This document shows positions 11,233 through 27,086 of a stretch of DNA of 64,000 bases, piece after piece. Position numbers and translations under genes: made by a program. The notes below the pieces were generated by a model. It did not search any database. It was given only the letters and a program-made list of their open reading frames with translations, and was not told where the DNA came from. The stretch is from Brachionus koreanus (taxonomy: Eukaryota > Rotifera > Eurotatoria > Ploima > Brachionidae): assembly GCA_016987375.1 (NCBI GenBank), contig PJRA01000313.1, positions 1,767,623 through 1,831,622 of the forward strand, read 5' to 3'. How positions within the stretch are numbered: position 1 is the first letter of the stretch; each line of letters begins with the position of its first letter.

Positions 11233-12462
11233 GTTAGAAATTGATTTTAAATTTTATTTTTATAACTTGTTTTTAAATTATTTGTTATTATACATTTAGT
11301 TGTTTTAACCATTTTTTTATAAATAAAAGAAGTCTTTAGGGAATTTTTTTCTAATTAAGCTATTCTATGAAAGGAAAAAAATATTGTTTTAACGTTTATT
11401 CATTATCATTTAGTAAACGAATGTAAATATAAAAATTGAATAAGATTTTCATATATAAGAGCTATTAAAAGCCAAAACTGTCACTAGCGAGAAAAAGATA
11501 TATTTAATTTACTCAGAACGAAAGAACACGTATACATATATAATTATACAAATAAAAGTGTTATCTAAAAATCTTTTAGTTAGTTGGCTATTACTAAAAT
11601 CAGGATCCGGATTGAAAACAAAAATACAGTTCTTTCAAAATTTTTTTATTAATTATTTTAAATTTACTTATTAATAATTACTTTTTGGAGCTTTTTACTG
11701 CTATTTGATGGTTTTGTCTAAACGAGATCCGAAAAAAAAATTGATTATTATACTGTTTGTCAGAATTGTTTTTCAAAAGATGCATATGAATTTAAAAAGT
11801 ATAATGTAACACTAAAAAACAAATTTTGACTACTAAAAGAGAAATAAAGTTTAAATTAAAAAATTAATAATGTTCAATTTAAAACTATTAAAATAAAAAA
11901 CCTTTTTTTATTCTTGTTTGTTTTTCTTTCAATAAATTTAAATTTGTTTTTTTCTAAAATTATAATTTTTGCCTTTATGTTTATTAAGCTCTATGATCTA
12001 AAAGGGTTCAGTTTTTTTAGCCACCTTTTATGTGAGACCATGTCAAAATCTTTTTCTAAGTCAAAGAATACCTTTTAAGTTTTTGCGTTGATTAAATCAG
12101 CTGATTAAATCGACATATTCGGTGTCGGTCTTCAAAACCGAAAAATTTTTAGTCATTTTTCAATTCCTCAAGTCAACTCAGATTTGACTTTTTCATGATC
12201 ATAAAATTCAATAAGTTTTAAATTTAATTTTCTTTTTAATCTCAATTTTCTTATATCTAATAATCACATAATAGCTGGGTGATCAGGTCTTAGGTGACCA
12301 ATAAATCAGGGTATTTAGTGAATCAGACTAAGTATTTACTAGTCACATATAGCAAAAAATGCTTGGATTATTGAATATATAATTTTATCAAAAATATAAT
12401 TTTTACTTTTGAATTTGCTTAATAACTAAAATTTTAGATTTACAATTTATTTAAATAAAATA
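11233..12462. other. Intergenic region with a reverse-transcriptase relic
   Basis: Mostly A/T-rich sequence without genes. The one recognisable item is the non-LTR reverse-transcriptase fragment near 12000-12100. Confidence 0.5.
12000..12105 (-). mobile_element. Relic of non-LTR retrotransposon reverse transcriptase
   Basis: Read on the minus strand, about 25 residues give FFDLEKDFDMVSHKRW. This is the RT motif with the first catalytic Asp of LINE polymerases (consensus xDLxKAFDxVxHxxL). The frame breaks on both sides, so this is a dead fragment. Confidence 0.75.
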
Positions 12463-13389
12463 TTACAAAATAGTACAGCCTTTTTTCCTTTGACAAATCT
12501 TTTTGTGACAATCGAAAACTATCTGTTCATTTGACCAGATTTTAATTTTGCCTGTTTGAGAACCAGTAACTAATTTTCCTGATTGCAATATTCTAAAACA
12601 TGACCAAGTATCATTTGTTTCACTCGCAAGAGAAAGCATGCAAGTTCCTATTTCAATGTTCCAAAATTTTAAAATATCATTCATATCTAAACTAACTATT
12701 TCTCCATTTATAGTCTCTTGTATATCATAAATGACATTTTTATGACCAATTAAAGTTTTTAGGCACTCTTCTGTTTCTAAATTCCACAGTTCTGATCAAC
12801 TCAAGTGTTGATATTTTCCAATATTTTAAAGTAGAATCTTTAGATCCACTTAACAAATAATCATCACCAACTACACACAAACGAATAACACCATCAGTGT
12901 GACAACTAAATGCTTAACATTTGGAATATTGTTTGGAAAAAAATTATCCCAATATTTAATTTCAATAGAATTTGCTTCTATGAAAGATAAAATAATGTAG
13001 CTGTTTTCTACAAGAGCTAAAAAACAGATTCATTTTAAAATATCTTAGATAAAATAATTTGGAATTAACCAAATAAATACCGACTTGACTTTTACCACAA
13101 GCTAAAATAATATCTTTTTTCTTATTTAAAATAAAATATATATAGTCTTCTGGAAGATTTAGCTGCTCATTTTAAATTTAAATCTTCCCAATTTCATTTT
13201 GTTACCGAAAGATGAAATCAAAAGTTTCTCATTATCATCAAATTCTTCTATTTTTGATATACAACGGTCAAAAATTTTTCCTAAACAATACTAATATTTT
13301 AGACCAAAATAATTCATAGTTTCTCTCACGTCTCTATAATCTAAATACTTTTTCGAGAAATCGGCTTCAGATTTATTTTTCTCCTCCAT
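12463..13389 (-). pseudogene. WD40-repeat gene, frameshifted (probable pseudogene)
   Basis: On the minus strand a start-like MEEKNKSEADF lies at 13389, followed by a short intron-like segment and the piece SKIEEFDDNEKLL. WD40 blades follow: EIKYWDNFFP, DDYLLSGSKDSTLKYW, LWNLETEECLKTLIGHKN, DILKFWNIEIG and GKIKIWSNEQ, ending at a stop at 12463. The blades are in different frames. There is a shift between VKHL and CHTDGVIR, and another between STLELIRT and LWNLE, with no splice sites to repair them. Either the gene is dead or the assembly carries indels. It has only about four blades, fewer than a full seven-blade propeller. Confidence 0.65.
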
Positions 13390-13439
13390 TGAATTTAATG
13401 CATCAATTTAGCCAAGAAAAGATCAAGTAATTTAAAATC

Positions 13440-15120
13440 AAAAAATTCAAACTTTTAAATTCAAGGTCATTTTGGGTTTATATTTTATCTCTTTTATTTT
13501 TGCTAATCAAATTAAATTAATGTACTAATTTTTTAAATCTTTTCTCAAAGTCTTCTTAACTTTGAAAAAACATAATTTTAATTTAATCGACTTTCTTTTA
13601 AAATCGATCTACAATTCAAAAATCTTAAGAAAAAGCAAATGTCTAAAGCATTATGATACACTGATAACCAAAATTATAGCTAAATGGTAGACCTTTTGTT
13701 TCTTATTAATTTACGAGAAATTAAATTTCAAATTAAAAATGCCAAAATTTATAAAAAAAATTTTGTTTTTAAAATTGTAATAGAGTAAGAAAAAATTTAA
13801 ATTATACGCTTTATTTTTTAAATCAAAAAGATTTTTTAATATTTGAAAAAATAAATTTTGATTATAAACTCCAATAATGATCGAGCCTAAATGTTTTAGA
13901 TTATAATTAAATTAAAAATAAAGTTTAATCGTTTTGAAAAACTAGACAAGGCTATCGTAGAGTAAATGAATTGCAATTTCAAATTAAGAGGACAAAATTT
14001 ATAAAAAAAATTTCTTTTATCAAATTGTAATTGAGTAAGAAAAAATTTAAATCAGATATTAAATATTTTATTATTACTATAATTTCAAATGCCCAAAAGC
14101 AAATTAAAATCTATTTCTAGTTAACATTCCCTGCTTTCTTTTGCTTGATGGAAAGTCAAAATTGTCTTTTTTACTTTGAACTGTAAATACGATCTAGTTA
14201 TGCTGTTTCATAGAATTCAAACTTTAGGATGCCATAATTACTTAAGTGATTGTTTAATAAATTTTGTATTTCGAATAAGCTCAAGGAGATAAAATATAAG
14301 AAAATAACCAAAAAGTTTAATTTTTGAATTTCTATCCAAATAGCTCTACATATCCTTTTAAGGATTTAGATGAATGCTCTCACTGAAGTTTCATGGGGTT
14401 TAAACTTAATTGGACTTTAAAGAACGCTTAAAGTTACACCAGGAAAACGTCAATCCACTGAAGTCTTACTTTCTGTTCAGTTTTTTAACCAGTGATCTGT
14501 TACTTACTTAGATAAAATTGATAAATAAATTTAGCTGATCACTAATAAATAGCTAAAAAGACGCATAAGATAAAATTGATACTTGTTTGACACTTTCAGT
14601 TATGTCTTTAATCTCTTTTATTAAGAAGTATCCTTTGCTAAATTAAAGTGTCTGCGTGCATTACTTAATTCAAGATTTTTCAAAAATCTTTCCTACATGA
14701 ACGTAATTGCTCGGTATAAACCAACATGATTTAATTTGAATAAAATTATTAATAAAAATAAATTAGCTTTTTTAAATAAATAATCTATCAATTTTATCTT
14801 TTGAAAGAGACTTAACAAAAATTGTGAATTGGATAGTTTTTTGTTTTTTGATCTAATTTGGCTTTAAATCAAATAATGAGTTCTTATTGATTTTTCTAAA
14901 ATAGTTTTTAATTGTAGGGGGTTTAAAGTTGCTTAAATTTTATTTTTTATTAACAACTTATTTGATACATTTATCAGTAATAATTAAATTATAATTCAAA
15001 TAAAATTAAACTTTATCGTTTGAGAGAAAAAACCATCTACTTGTTTTGAAAAAATATGGAGTATTGACATGAAAAATAAAAAGTGTTATATAAGCTTAAA
15101 ATTTAACTAGTTTTCTAAAG
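13440..15120. other. Intergenic region containing an imperfect direct repeat
   Basis: No gene found. Segments 13723-13802 and 13974-14052 are clearly related (shared CAAAATTTATAAAAAAAATT and GAGTAAGAAAAAATTTAAAT), about 250 bp apart, suggesting a local duplication. Confidence 0.5.
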
Positions 15121-16952
15121 ATGTCACTAAAACTAGTTATATTTTTTTTACTAATTTCCTCTAGCCTTTGTGCAGAGGAAAAATACTCTTTCGACGGGTA
15201 CAAACTAATTCGTATTACACCAAAGTCTCTCTATCATATCCAACTACTCAACTATTGGGAAAACAGACCTGAGGTGAATAATTTGCTTTGTAATTTATTC
15301 ATTGATTTTAAAAATTTTATTAGTTTGATGTGTGGAATCGTATTAAATCAATTGAAGAAACAGTCGATGTAGCCCTTTCACCGAAAGCATTCGGGCGTTA
15401 TAAATCCCTATTCAAATTGATAGACCTTCCTTTCACAGTTATTAATGAAAATATTCAAAAGTAAACTTATTTTTTACAAGTAATTATATTGTATCAAATT
15501 CAAACGAGCAGACTTTTGGATCACGAACAGGAATCAATGGCTAGAAATAAAAATACAAGAAGCATAGTAGGAAAATATGCTCGATACAGTGAAGTATTAA
15601 AAGAAAAAATTAAGAAAATTTGAATTTATTCTGTTTTGAAGATAATCAGTTTTATTTCTAACATGGAAATTGACAATCCAGATATTGCTTCTTCTTATTC
15701 AGCTGGAAAAACATATGAAAATCGTGATCTCAAAGTTCTTGTTCTAAAAACAAGTACTTCCCAAAAAAGTATTTGGATTGATTGTGGCATTCATTCGGTA
15801 TTGATTAAAAAATAATGAGAAAAAAATTTATGCTTTTTTATTTAAGCGTGAATGGGTTTCAATATCAACTTGTGTTTGGTTTATTGACCAAGTACATTTT
15901 AGAATTTAAAAACAAAGCTTTAACTTTAAAATTTTTCTTTTTTCTAGCTAGTAAAAGATTTCAGAAATTCTGATCCTGTCGCAACAGATTTACTTAACTT
16001 TTATGAATTTCATATTTTACCATTAGGTATTTGAATATTTTGAATTTATAAAAGTATTCGAAAATTTTTTCTTTTAAAGTAAATCCAGATGGATATGAAT
16101 ATAGTCACTCAACTGTAAGAACATTAAGATTTTTTTCAATATTTTTTTAATAAACAAATTCAAGTATAGATTATGGCGAAAAAATAGACGACCAAACTCA
16201 GGTTCTAATTGTATCGGAACCGATTTAAACCGAAACTTTGGACACAAATGGATGGTTGCTGGTGCAAGGTAATTCGTCTGATACTTTTGTGAGTTTTCAA
16301 ATTTTTCAAAATTAAATTAAGTTTGAATCCATGCTCAGACACCCATGCTGGTCCAACACCTGACTCTGAAATAGAAACAAAATCAATTGAGAAAGCAATT
16401 AATGATAAACTTGGCAATTGGGATGCTTTTATCACTATTCATTCTTATGGAAATTTTTGGCAAGCACATTGCTTATTTGATTTAGTTTTTTAATTTAACT
16501 TTTAGGATGGTTCCATGGGGATGGGGATCAGCTCAAATTCCGGATTATAATGATTTATATACTGTAAGCAAAATAGGAGCTGATGCTTTGAATTCAGTTT
16601 ATGGAACAAAATATTCTATAGGTTCACCTGCAAATCTATTATGTATGCTTGTTCTAATTGTTTAATTATAAATTAAAAAAATTAAATTAGACGCTGCTGC
16701 GGGAGGAAGCTTTGATTGGACTTATGCAGTTGCAAATATTAAATATTCTATTGCCCTGGAATTGAGACCAGGAAGAAATGAACCAGACTATAGTTATGGC
16801 TTTGTCTTGCCAGAAGATAGTAATTTAATTGAAATATTTATTTAAAATTTTCATTATTAAAATTTTTAGGAGCGCCAGCTGTTGGTCAGGAAACTTATGT
16901 AGGTCTAGTGGCCATGGTTAATGCTATTCGAAATCAAAATCGCCAAAACTAA
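15121..16952 (+). CDS. Zinc carboxypeptidase, M14A family (carboxypeptidase A-like), secreted proenzyme
   Basis: The 12-exon model in consistent phase is 15121-15273, 15324-15460, 15512-15593, 15642-15797, 15847-15891, 15948-16026, 16080-16114, 16165-16268, 16322-16459, 16506-16642, 16691-16819 and 16870-16952, giving 425 residues, the usual length. It has a signal peptide ([12 protein letters not shown]), an activation propeptide (about residues 20-105) and the catalytic domain. Zinc ligands are the His and Glu of CGIHSREW and the His of TIHSYG; the catalytic Glu is in ALELRPG; substrate-binding residues lie in GTDLNRNF. The specificity position (255 of bovine CPA) appears to be Phe in [10 protein letters not shown], not the Asp of CPB, so hydrophobic C-terminal residues are the likely substrates. 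The intron after exon 9 begins GC instead of GT. Probably a digestive enzyme. Confidence 0.93.
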
Positions 16953-17093
16953 AAAAATTATTTTATACAAATATTTAAAACTTATTAAAATTAATTTTGA
17001 GAATTAGTTTTTATTTTTGCAATAATTATTAAAAAAAATTAATTTGGTCAATAACTACAAACGGAATTTTGAATTTAATACTGGAAAAAATAA

Positions 17094-20103
<3,010 letters not shown>

Positions 20104-20232
20104 TTTTCAAAATCTTTTAATCAAAAATTTTAAATCTAAATTTAATTAATATTAAGTAAATATGTTTTAACGCATATTAATTGTTTCAATCAAAAAAATA
20201 ATAAAAATTTCTAAATTTATTAATAAAATAAA

Positions 20233-21227
20233 CTATTGAATGATTTTATCAACTACTTCTTTAATATTTGAATAGCAAGGTGAGTCTTTAAGAGAAGTCA
20301 AAAATTCACTACCCATTTCAATACATTGTGTTAGATTTGGATCAATTGGGATGGCACCTTATTTTAAGATTTTTTAAAAATATTTAGATATTTTTTTAAT
20401 TCTTTTACCTAAAAAATTGCAGTTGGATTTTTCAGCTAAAATTTTTCCCCCTTGTTTTGTAAACAAATAAGTGCAATCTTTGCAATGAGGACATGTAAAT
20501 CCGCTCATGTTTTCAATGATTCCAGTAATTGGTATACCCACTTTTCTACAAAAAGTTATTTCTCTTCTTACATCATTAACTGATAAATTCTTTTTTTTTT
20601 CAAAAATATTTAAAAATTTTTATTTTTATCAAAAATTACTTGAGGAGTTGTAACTAAAATAGCAGAATAATTGGAATAAATACTAGTTTTAATATTTTCC
20701 ATTACAGCTAAATGTTCATCACTAGTGCCTGGTGGAGTATCAATTAACAAATAATCAAGCTCACCCCAGCAAATATCAGTCATAAATTTTTTTATCATAG
20801 CTTTAATAAATATGAATTACTTAATTTTTAAGTTTTTTTTTTTAAATTACAATTTTTTTTTGGTCCTCTCCAAATAACAGCATCTGATTTTGAGTTTAAT
20901 AAAAATCCAATTGAAATAATTCCCAATCGTTGTTCATTATCATAGTAAACTGGTATCCAACCGGTTTCACTTTGATTAATTACACCATTTTCCAAGTTGA
21001 ACATTTTCGGGATGCTAGGTCCGCATAAATCAACGTCTAAAACTCCAACCTAGTACAAAATTCTTCTATTTTTTATTTAGTCCTATTTATTTAATCATTA
21101 CTCTAAAGCCTTTTTCATAAAGTGCAAAAGCAAGTTGAGTTGTTACAGATGATTTGCCAACTCCTCCTTTACCAGAAAGAACCAAAAACACTTTTTTAAT
21201 ATTCGATGTAGTCTCGTCAACTTCCAT
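20233..21227 (-). CDS. NUBP2: Cytosolic Fe-S cluster assembly factor NUBP2 (Mrp/NBP35 family P-loop ATPase)
   Basis: The minus-strand gene with several short introns starts at 21227 (MEVDETTSN) and stops at 20233-20235. Deviant Walker A is [11 protein letters not shown]; the switch and Walker B parts are [10 protein letters not shown] and [13 protein letters not shown]. The C-terminal cysteine motif [10 protein letters not shown] binds the bridging Fe-S cluster in NUBP1/NUBP2 scaffolds. It lacks the extra N-terminal cysteine cluster of NUBP1, so NUBP2 is the better call. It acts in the cytosolic iron-sulphur assembly pathway. Confidence 0.93.
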
Positions 21228-23260
21228 GTTATTTAACTACCTATTGAAAAAAAAATAATTTAAAATTTTTCGATAATATGATAAAATTTAAAAATTCTTA
21301 GATTTCAAAATATCAAAAAATTTAAGTAATATCGTTTGAATAATCCATCGAAACATACTTAACTTTTGTTTTTTTTCCTATTTAAACTAGCCCAGCTAAT
21401 TATTAATACAAATTAAATATTTAATTGTTGGCATAATTATTATTTTTTCTGAATATAAATTTAATTTTTTTAAGAATAATAAAAGATGCTTAAAATTGTA
21501 AAATTTTATTTCTATCAAAAAATATTTAAGCTTCAATTTTTAAAAAAGGGGTCTAAAAAACTATCGGTCTTTCTAGTGTTAATTTAAAATTTGATCAATT
21601 TTTTAATTTCATTTAAAATTTTAATATTTTTTGATTAACATTCATCTTTGAATTAATGTATATAAATAATTTAATTCTTTGAGTTAATGTGCCATTAGTC
21701 AAGTAAACCAATTTTTTATTTATTTTAATTAATAGAAACACAATTAAAAGATTTTATATTTTGATAAATTTTCATTTATTTAAATCAGTTAAAATAATAA
21801 TTTTGAATTAAAGAAAATAATTTCATTTATTTGTTTCTCATAATCGTTTTTTAATTAATTAAAACATAATCAAGATAAAAGAAAATTCGATGAATCTATG
21901 TCAGCAGTATTTAATAAAAGCTTCATTTCTCAAGAGTAACAAAATTAATAGATAATTTTTCTAAGTCTTTAATCATTTTGTTCTTCTGATAAAAGAATCG
22001 TTAGTATTTAATTTAAAAGCTTTTTGCCTTTTTAGTTTTTTCTTTTATGTTTATCAAATTAAAATTCAAAGTTTTGTTTTATTGAAAAAAAAATTAAATC
22101 TATTTTAGCTTAAAACAATTTGGTTAAATTTTTTATTCACGTTTTTAAATTTTAAAAAGATAATGAATAAAGCTCAATTAACAAAATAATCGTATTTTTT
22201 TCATAGAGGAAGTATTATGAATGAATTAGAGATATTAAAAATTTATTTATTTTTTTTAAGAAAAATATCGAAATAATAATTATATTCTAAACTTAATTTT
22301 TTTCCCATTAATTTTAGATATTAATGGCATCCTAATTTGCTCTCCTCGTTTTATTTTCATCTTAAAGCTAAATAAGATTAATGTTAACTTAATAATTTGC
22401 TACAAAGACAAATAAAGAAGCAAATTTAAAAAAATTTAGATAATTTCTTTAAGAAATCTCATGCTTTGTTGCTTTTATTAAATTTAGATCTGATTTTATG
22501 TGCAAATTCAAGATTTTCTCTTAGCAAAAGAAATTATCAAGTGAGCAGAGTAAAAAATAAATTTATTTTTGTTTTTGAAAAAAATGCATAGCAATAAATT
22601 TTAATCTCAAATAAATCACATGAAAATTATAATAAACTAAGTTCGTATTCATACAACCAAGTGTTGAATTTTTTCTAATCAACAACCACGACAACATAAA
22701 CTAAATATAAACGATAACAAGCAACCAAAAAATTCCCCCTTTTTTGCAATGAAACACACAAAAACAATAAAATGCTCTTTACATTATTTTTTTTTTGTTC
22801 AAATAAATTCATTAATAAGATAAATTTATTATTGCAAATTTAGAATGCAAATTTCAAATTGCAAAGAAATATAAAATTATAAACTAATTTTTAGATTAAG
22901 CCTCCATGCATTATAAGTGAAATTTTTTTTCTTAATTTTCAGCTAATATCTAGACCCATTTGCCTAGCTGATAATTAACCAGCTGCGCCTTTTTTTGCTA
23001 CCATAATTCATTATAAAATTTCAACACAATTTTCTCCATGACTCTCTTGATAGAGTGATTAAACAAATTTTCAAGTTTTTTCTCATTCGTTTACTAACTC
23101 AGAGACTTAATGTTTAGGAAGAAAACTCGAGTCTCCATTACACACTGAGCCAAATAATCTTCTATAAATTATAGAAATTTAAAAAAAATTTATTTTTAAG
23201 AATTTTTTATTCAATTATTTTTTTTAATTCTAAATCGTCAAATATATAAATCGAGCGGTC
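21228..23260. other. Long AT-rich intergenic region, promoter side of G3BP
   Basis: No gene detected. About 22905-23140 is less A/T-biased than the rest and lies just upstream of G3BP, so it may be promoter or 5'UTR. At about 21567-21584 the string TCTTTCTAGTGTTAA resembles one end of the TTAA MITE family, without a partner end. Confidence 0.45.
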
Positions 23261-24739
23261 ATGGTCATGGCAACTCCGAGCCCGCAGCAAGTTGGACGTG
23301 AATTCGTACGTCAATATTACACTGTTTTACACGAAGCGCCAGAGCTATTGCACCGTTTTTACTCATCGGGAAGCATGTTCGTACACGGCGGAGTGGGCCG
23401 ATTGGGCCAGAGTGAGGAGCCGGTTATTGGTCAACTAGAAATCGACAAAAAAATCCGCCAACTTAACTTCAAAGACTGTCACACTAAAATCAGACAAGTA
23501 GACAGTCAGCTAACGATTGGCAACGGGGTTGTGGTTCAAGTAACTGGTGAACTGTCCAACAATGGCGAAGCCATGAGACGGTTCATGCAAACATTTGTCC
23601 TAGCTCCGCAAACACCCAAAAAATTCTATGTCCATAATGATATATTTCGGTACCAAGATGAAATTTATCAGGACGTATCCGACACTGAATCCGAGGAGAC
23701 TGCTCAGCAACAAGAAGCGCAAGTAGACGTCAAGCAAACAGAGTCTAATACCGAGTATTTTCCAGCTGAAACTGAACAAGTAGAGCCGCAACTTGAACAG
23801 CATGCTGAACAGATCGTTCAGGAGCAAGTCGAGAATACTGAGCAAATTGAACAAATTGAGCCTAGCATTGAGCAGAACATCCACAATGGTCATTTGCACT
23901 CATCTTCTTCATCTGCGTCGTCAAGTGAAAACGTCGAAAAAGAGGAAGAAAAGCCTAGTGCTGAGCCAGAACCAGTCGAGGAAGCTAAAGTGCAAGAGGC
24001 TGAGCCTGTTAGACAGGAGCCCGAACCAGTAAAAAGCAACTCTTGGGCAAAAATAATAGCCAAAAGTGATCCTATTCAGGCGCCTGTTCAAATTCAAATT
24101 CCCCCTAGACCCAAAGAAGTGAAACAAGTAAAGATAGTGCAACAAAATGGCACTGCTAAACCCCAACAAAAACCAAGAACTATTGAAAAAAAAGAAGAAG
24201 TGAAGGTTGCGCCGACTGTTGAACCAAAGCCACCAAGACAACCAGTCGAAAAATTTAATGGAAACAATAATGAAATGGATGATATTGAGAAAAGATTTGG
24301 ACGCTATTCGGATGGCCAACAAGTTTTTGTTGGTAATTTGAGTCAAGATATTAGTGAAAGCGAACTGAAACAATTTTTCGGCCAATATGGAAAAGTACTT
24401 GAGGTAAGAATTAACACAAACACTAAACAACCAGTCGGTCGTAGATTGCCAAATTATGGTTTTGTTGTTTTTGAGGAGAAACAACATGTTGACAATCTTT
24501 TGAGCAGTGCCAAAGCAAATAGCTTGGTTTTAGTAAATGAAAAAGGTGATTTTAGATTGAACGTAGAGGAAAAACGAGCTCGTCAAGGCAGAGGCTACGT
24601 TGGTCAGAATGCCAAGCCAAGAGTGACTCGATCGTCTAGCAATGGTTCAAGAGGAAATAAAAAAAATTACCAAGACTTTAGCGGTAGACGAGAAGAACAA
24701 TTAGATTCAAGGAAACCAAATACGTACAAGCGATCTTAG
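23261..24739 (+). CDS. G3BP: Ras-GAP SH3-domain-binding protein (G3BP / Rasputin), stress-granule scaffold
   Basis: A single uninterrupted frame of 492 residues. The NTF2-like dimerisation domain occupies residues about 8-135 (VGREFVRQYYTVLHEAP, FYSSGSMFVHGG, RRFMQTFVLAPQ). A long Glu/Gln/Pro-rich disordered acidic region covers about 145-330. One RRM lies at about 352-432, with RNP2 VFVGNL and RNP1 NYGFVVF, and an Arg/Gly-containing tail follows. This is the complete G3BP layout, although the tail is poor in RGG. Family knowledge: G3BP binds RNA and nucleates stress granules. Its lack of introns and lower A/T content differ from most neighbours, but no poly-A tract or other retrogene mark is evident. 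The second Met (MATPSPQQ) could also be the start. Confidence 0.95.
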   Translation: MVMATPSPQQVGREFVRQYYTVLHEAPELLHRFYSSGSMFVHGGVGRLGQSEEPVIGQLEIDKKIRQLNFKDCHTKIRQVDSQLTIGNGVVVQVTGELSNNGEAMRRFMQTFVLAPQTPKKFYVHNDIFRYQDEIYQDVSDTESEETAQQQEAQVDVKQTESNTEYFPAETEQVEPQLEQHAEQIVQEQVENTEQIEQIEPSIEQNIHNGHLHSSSSSASSSENVEKEEEKPSAEPEPVEEAKVQEAEPVRQEPEPVKSNSWAKIIAKSDPIQAPVQIQIPPRPKEVKQVKIVQQNGTAKPQQKPRTIEKKEEVKVAPTVEPKPPRQPVEKFNGNNNEMDDIEKRFGRYSDGQQVFVGNLSQDISESELKQFFGQYGKVLEVRINTNTKQPVGRRLPNYGFVVFEEKQHVDNLLSSAKANSLVLVNEKGDFRLNVEEKRARQGRGYVGQNAKPRVTRSSSNGSRGNKKNYQDFSGRREEQLDSRKPNTYKRS

Positions 24740-27086
24740 ACGATCTTAGACACAGCCCTAACATAATCAACCACACACCATTTAATCACATAAAAAATAA
24801 TAAAAATTCTTCTTTTTCTTTATTTTTTTTTCAAATGCTATGAATAACTTTTTTTTCCTTAAATTTTACTGTCCCGCATTAATTTTAGAAATTATTTTTT
24901 TGTTTGAATAGGACTCTTTTAAATTAAGTCACGCAAGTTAAGACAGAAAATTGGAAAAAAAAACTATATCGGCCAATTGTTCCGAAGTAAAATCGTTTAT
25001 TTCTTTTGTTCGTTTTTTTTCTTTTTTTGATGACAACCAAAACTGAAGTTGGGAGTTTTGAGGTCGATTTGGTTTAGTATCGACATGGTTATTTACCTAT
25101 TTTAAAGGAGAAATATAAAAATTTCGAAAACCTTTATTTACTTTATATTATTTTAAAAAATATATTTTTGTTCCTTTTTTGTTTATTTATTTTTTCCAAC
25201 TGGTCGTAAAATTTAAATTTTGTCTTGATTTAGTCCAAAATCTAGTAATATATATCAAAATTTAAAATTTTCATTTTTTTTTTTAAAATAAGAATAAACA
25301 GCTATTCTAAAACGCAAATCACCTTATAATTTAAAAAAAAAAATTTTCTCAAATAAAAGTTTAATTTTTTTTCTTATTTTTCCTTCACTCACTCACCATA
25401 GTTTATTTAAAAATAAACATTTTAAATTTAAATTTATTCGATTTTTTTAAATTTTTTACTCAAGCAATTAAATTGAAAATAATATTTTAAACTTTTTGAA
25501 TACTTATTGATGATTATATTCAAAAGTGTAGCGAAAATAAATTAGTTTTTGTTTTTTCTTTTAAACTAGTTCGATGAATAATAACAGCTTTTTTATATTG
25601 AAAAACAACGATTAAATTGAATAATATTTACCAATTGCATTCAACCTTTAGATTTACAAAAAAGAAAGAATTTTAAGAAAAGTTAATCTATTTAAAAATC
25701 TGCGATTGACTGAGTAAGGCTACTTAAAAATAATAAAAACAAGCATACAAGTTGCATTAAGGAAATTTTTTTTAATTTAAATGTGAAAAAAGCAAAATAA
25801 ATAAAAGAGAGTATTTTCCTAAATAGTATATGTTATCTTAAAAAATAGTAAAAAACTTTTTAAAGTAATTTTTTACATAATTAATCTAAATTAAATGCAA
25901 GATAACAATTATAAAGGATGTATAAATATTTAAGATTGTTCAAAAGTTTTTAAACGAAATACTAGAATCAGTGTTAATGTTCTAGATTTATAATATTTAT
26001 TGAAGATCTTTTTTTTCCTAAGATTCTATAAAAGTTTCAAATAATATTTGGAATCTACAAAATGGTCCAACTAAAACTAAAAATAAAGTTTATATTTCAT
26101 TAAATATAATCTAATTTATTTACAAAACTTTCATTTAAATCTTATATAGGTCAAGATTTTTTAGGTATGCACTTTATTTATCTTATATTAATTAAAAATT
26201 TCCTCTAGTTTTTTATTTTTAGTGGTTTTTAATAAAATTTGAGGTATTTTATTAAAAATTTGTGGCAATCGAACTAAATTTTTCTTTTATTTTATCTATT
26301 TGAAGATTCAGCAAAAAAAATCTTGATCTAAATTTAATCAGGAAAGAATTAGCTTTATTAATTCAATTACATAATTACAAAAATACATAGAATAATAAAA
26401 ACTAGTTTCTTTTATTTATCATTAATTAAGAGATTAGATAATTTAGAGTTAATAATTTATTCTGAAAATAAAACAAGTTTATTTAATACTTTTTTTTATA
26501 TATATAAGACACAAGAAATTGGATTTTTTTCTTTAACAAATCATTTTAATATGGGCTTAAACTAAATTAAAAAAAAAAAGTTTATTGATAAATTCTTAAA
26601 AAACAATTAGAAAAAAAAATGTTTGATTTAAAACATTTCATTAAATTTAAAATTTTAAAAGGGTGTGAAAAATTTTCTTGAAATACATGCAACTTGATAG
26701 AAAATGAGTTTAATTTTTATTTCTTAAAATAAACGTTTTCTAAATTTAGAATATTTTAGTGAATATTTCGTATGACTTTTTGATAAAAAATTTTTAGGCA
26801 AAATTTTTCAACTTTTCAATTTAAATTTTACTAAATAGTAAATCTGAGAATATTTGGCTTAATATTTTCATCAATTGGTCGCTTTTTTTTTATAAATATT
26901 CAAAAATATCATTTTGAATTATAAAATCATGTTTAGACTCATAAATGATTCAAATAATTCTTTTTAATATTTATTCAATTTACAAATTATATTTTCATTT
27001 TTTTTAAATTAATTAAATTTAATTTTTAAAAAATAATTGTTATGTAATTAAAATTATTAATATTTTTTAATAATTATTTTATTTAA
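24740..27086. other. Long AT-rich intergenic region (G3BP 3' side)
   Basis: The first several hundred bases are probably the G3BP 3'UTR. The rest is low-complexity A/T sequence with no exon, RNA gene or repeat that I can support. Confidence 0.5.

Noticed and set aside
12110..12150. tRNA-like GGTCTTCAAAACC stem-loop
   Set aside because: No acceptor stem, D arm or T arm can be drawn around it; the surrounding sequence is a LINE relic.
23600..24487. Long minus-strand frames opposite G3BP
   Set aside because: Shadows of the G3BP coding sequence caused by its codon bias; low-complexity Leu/Phe content.
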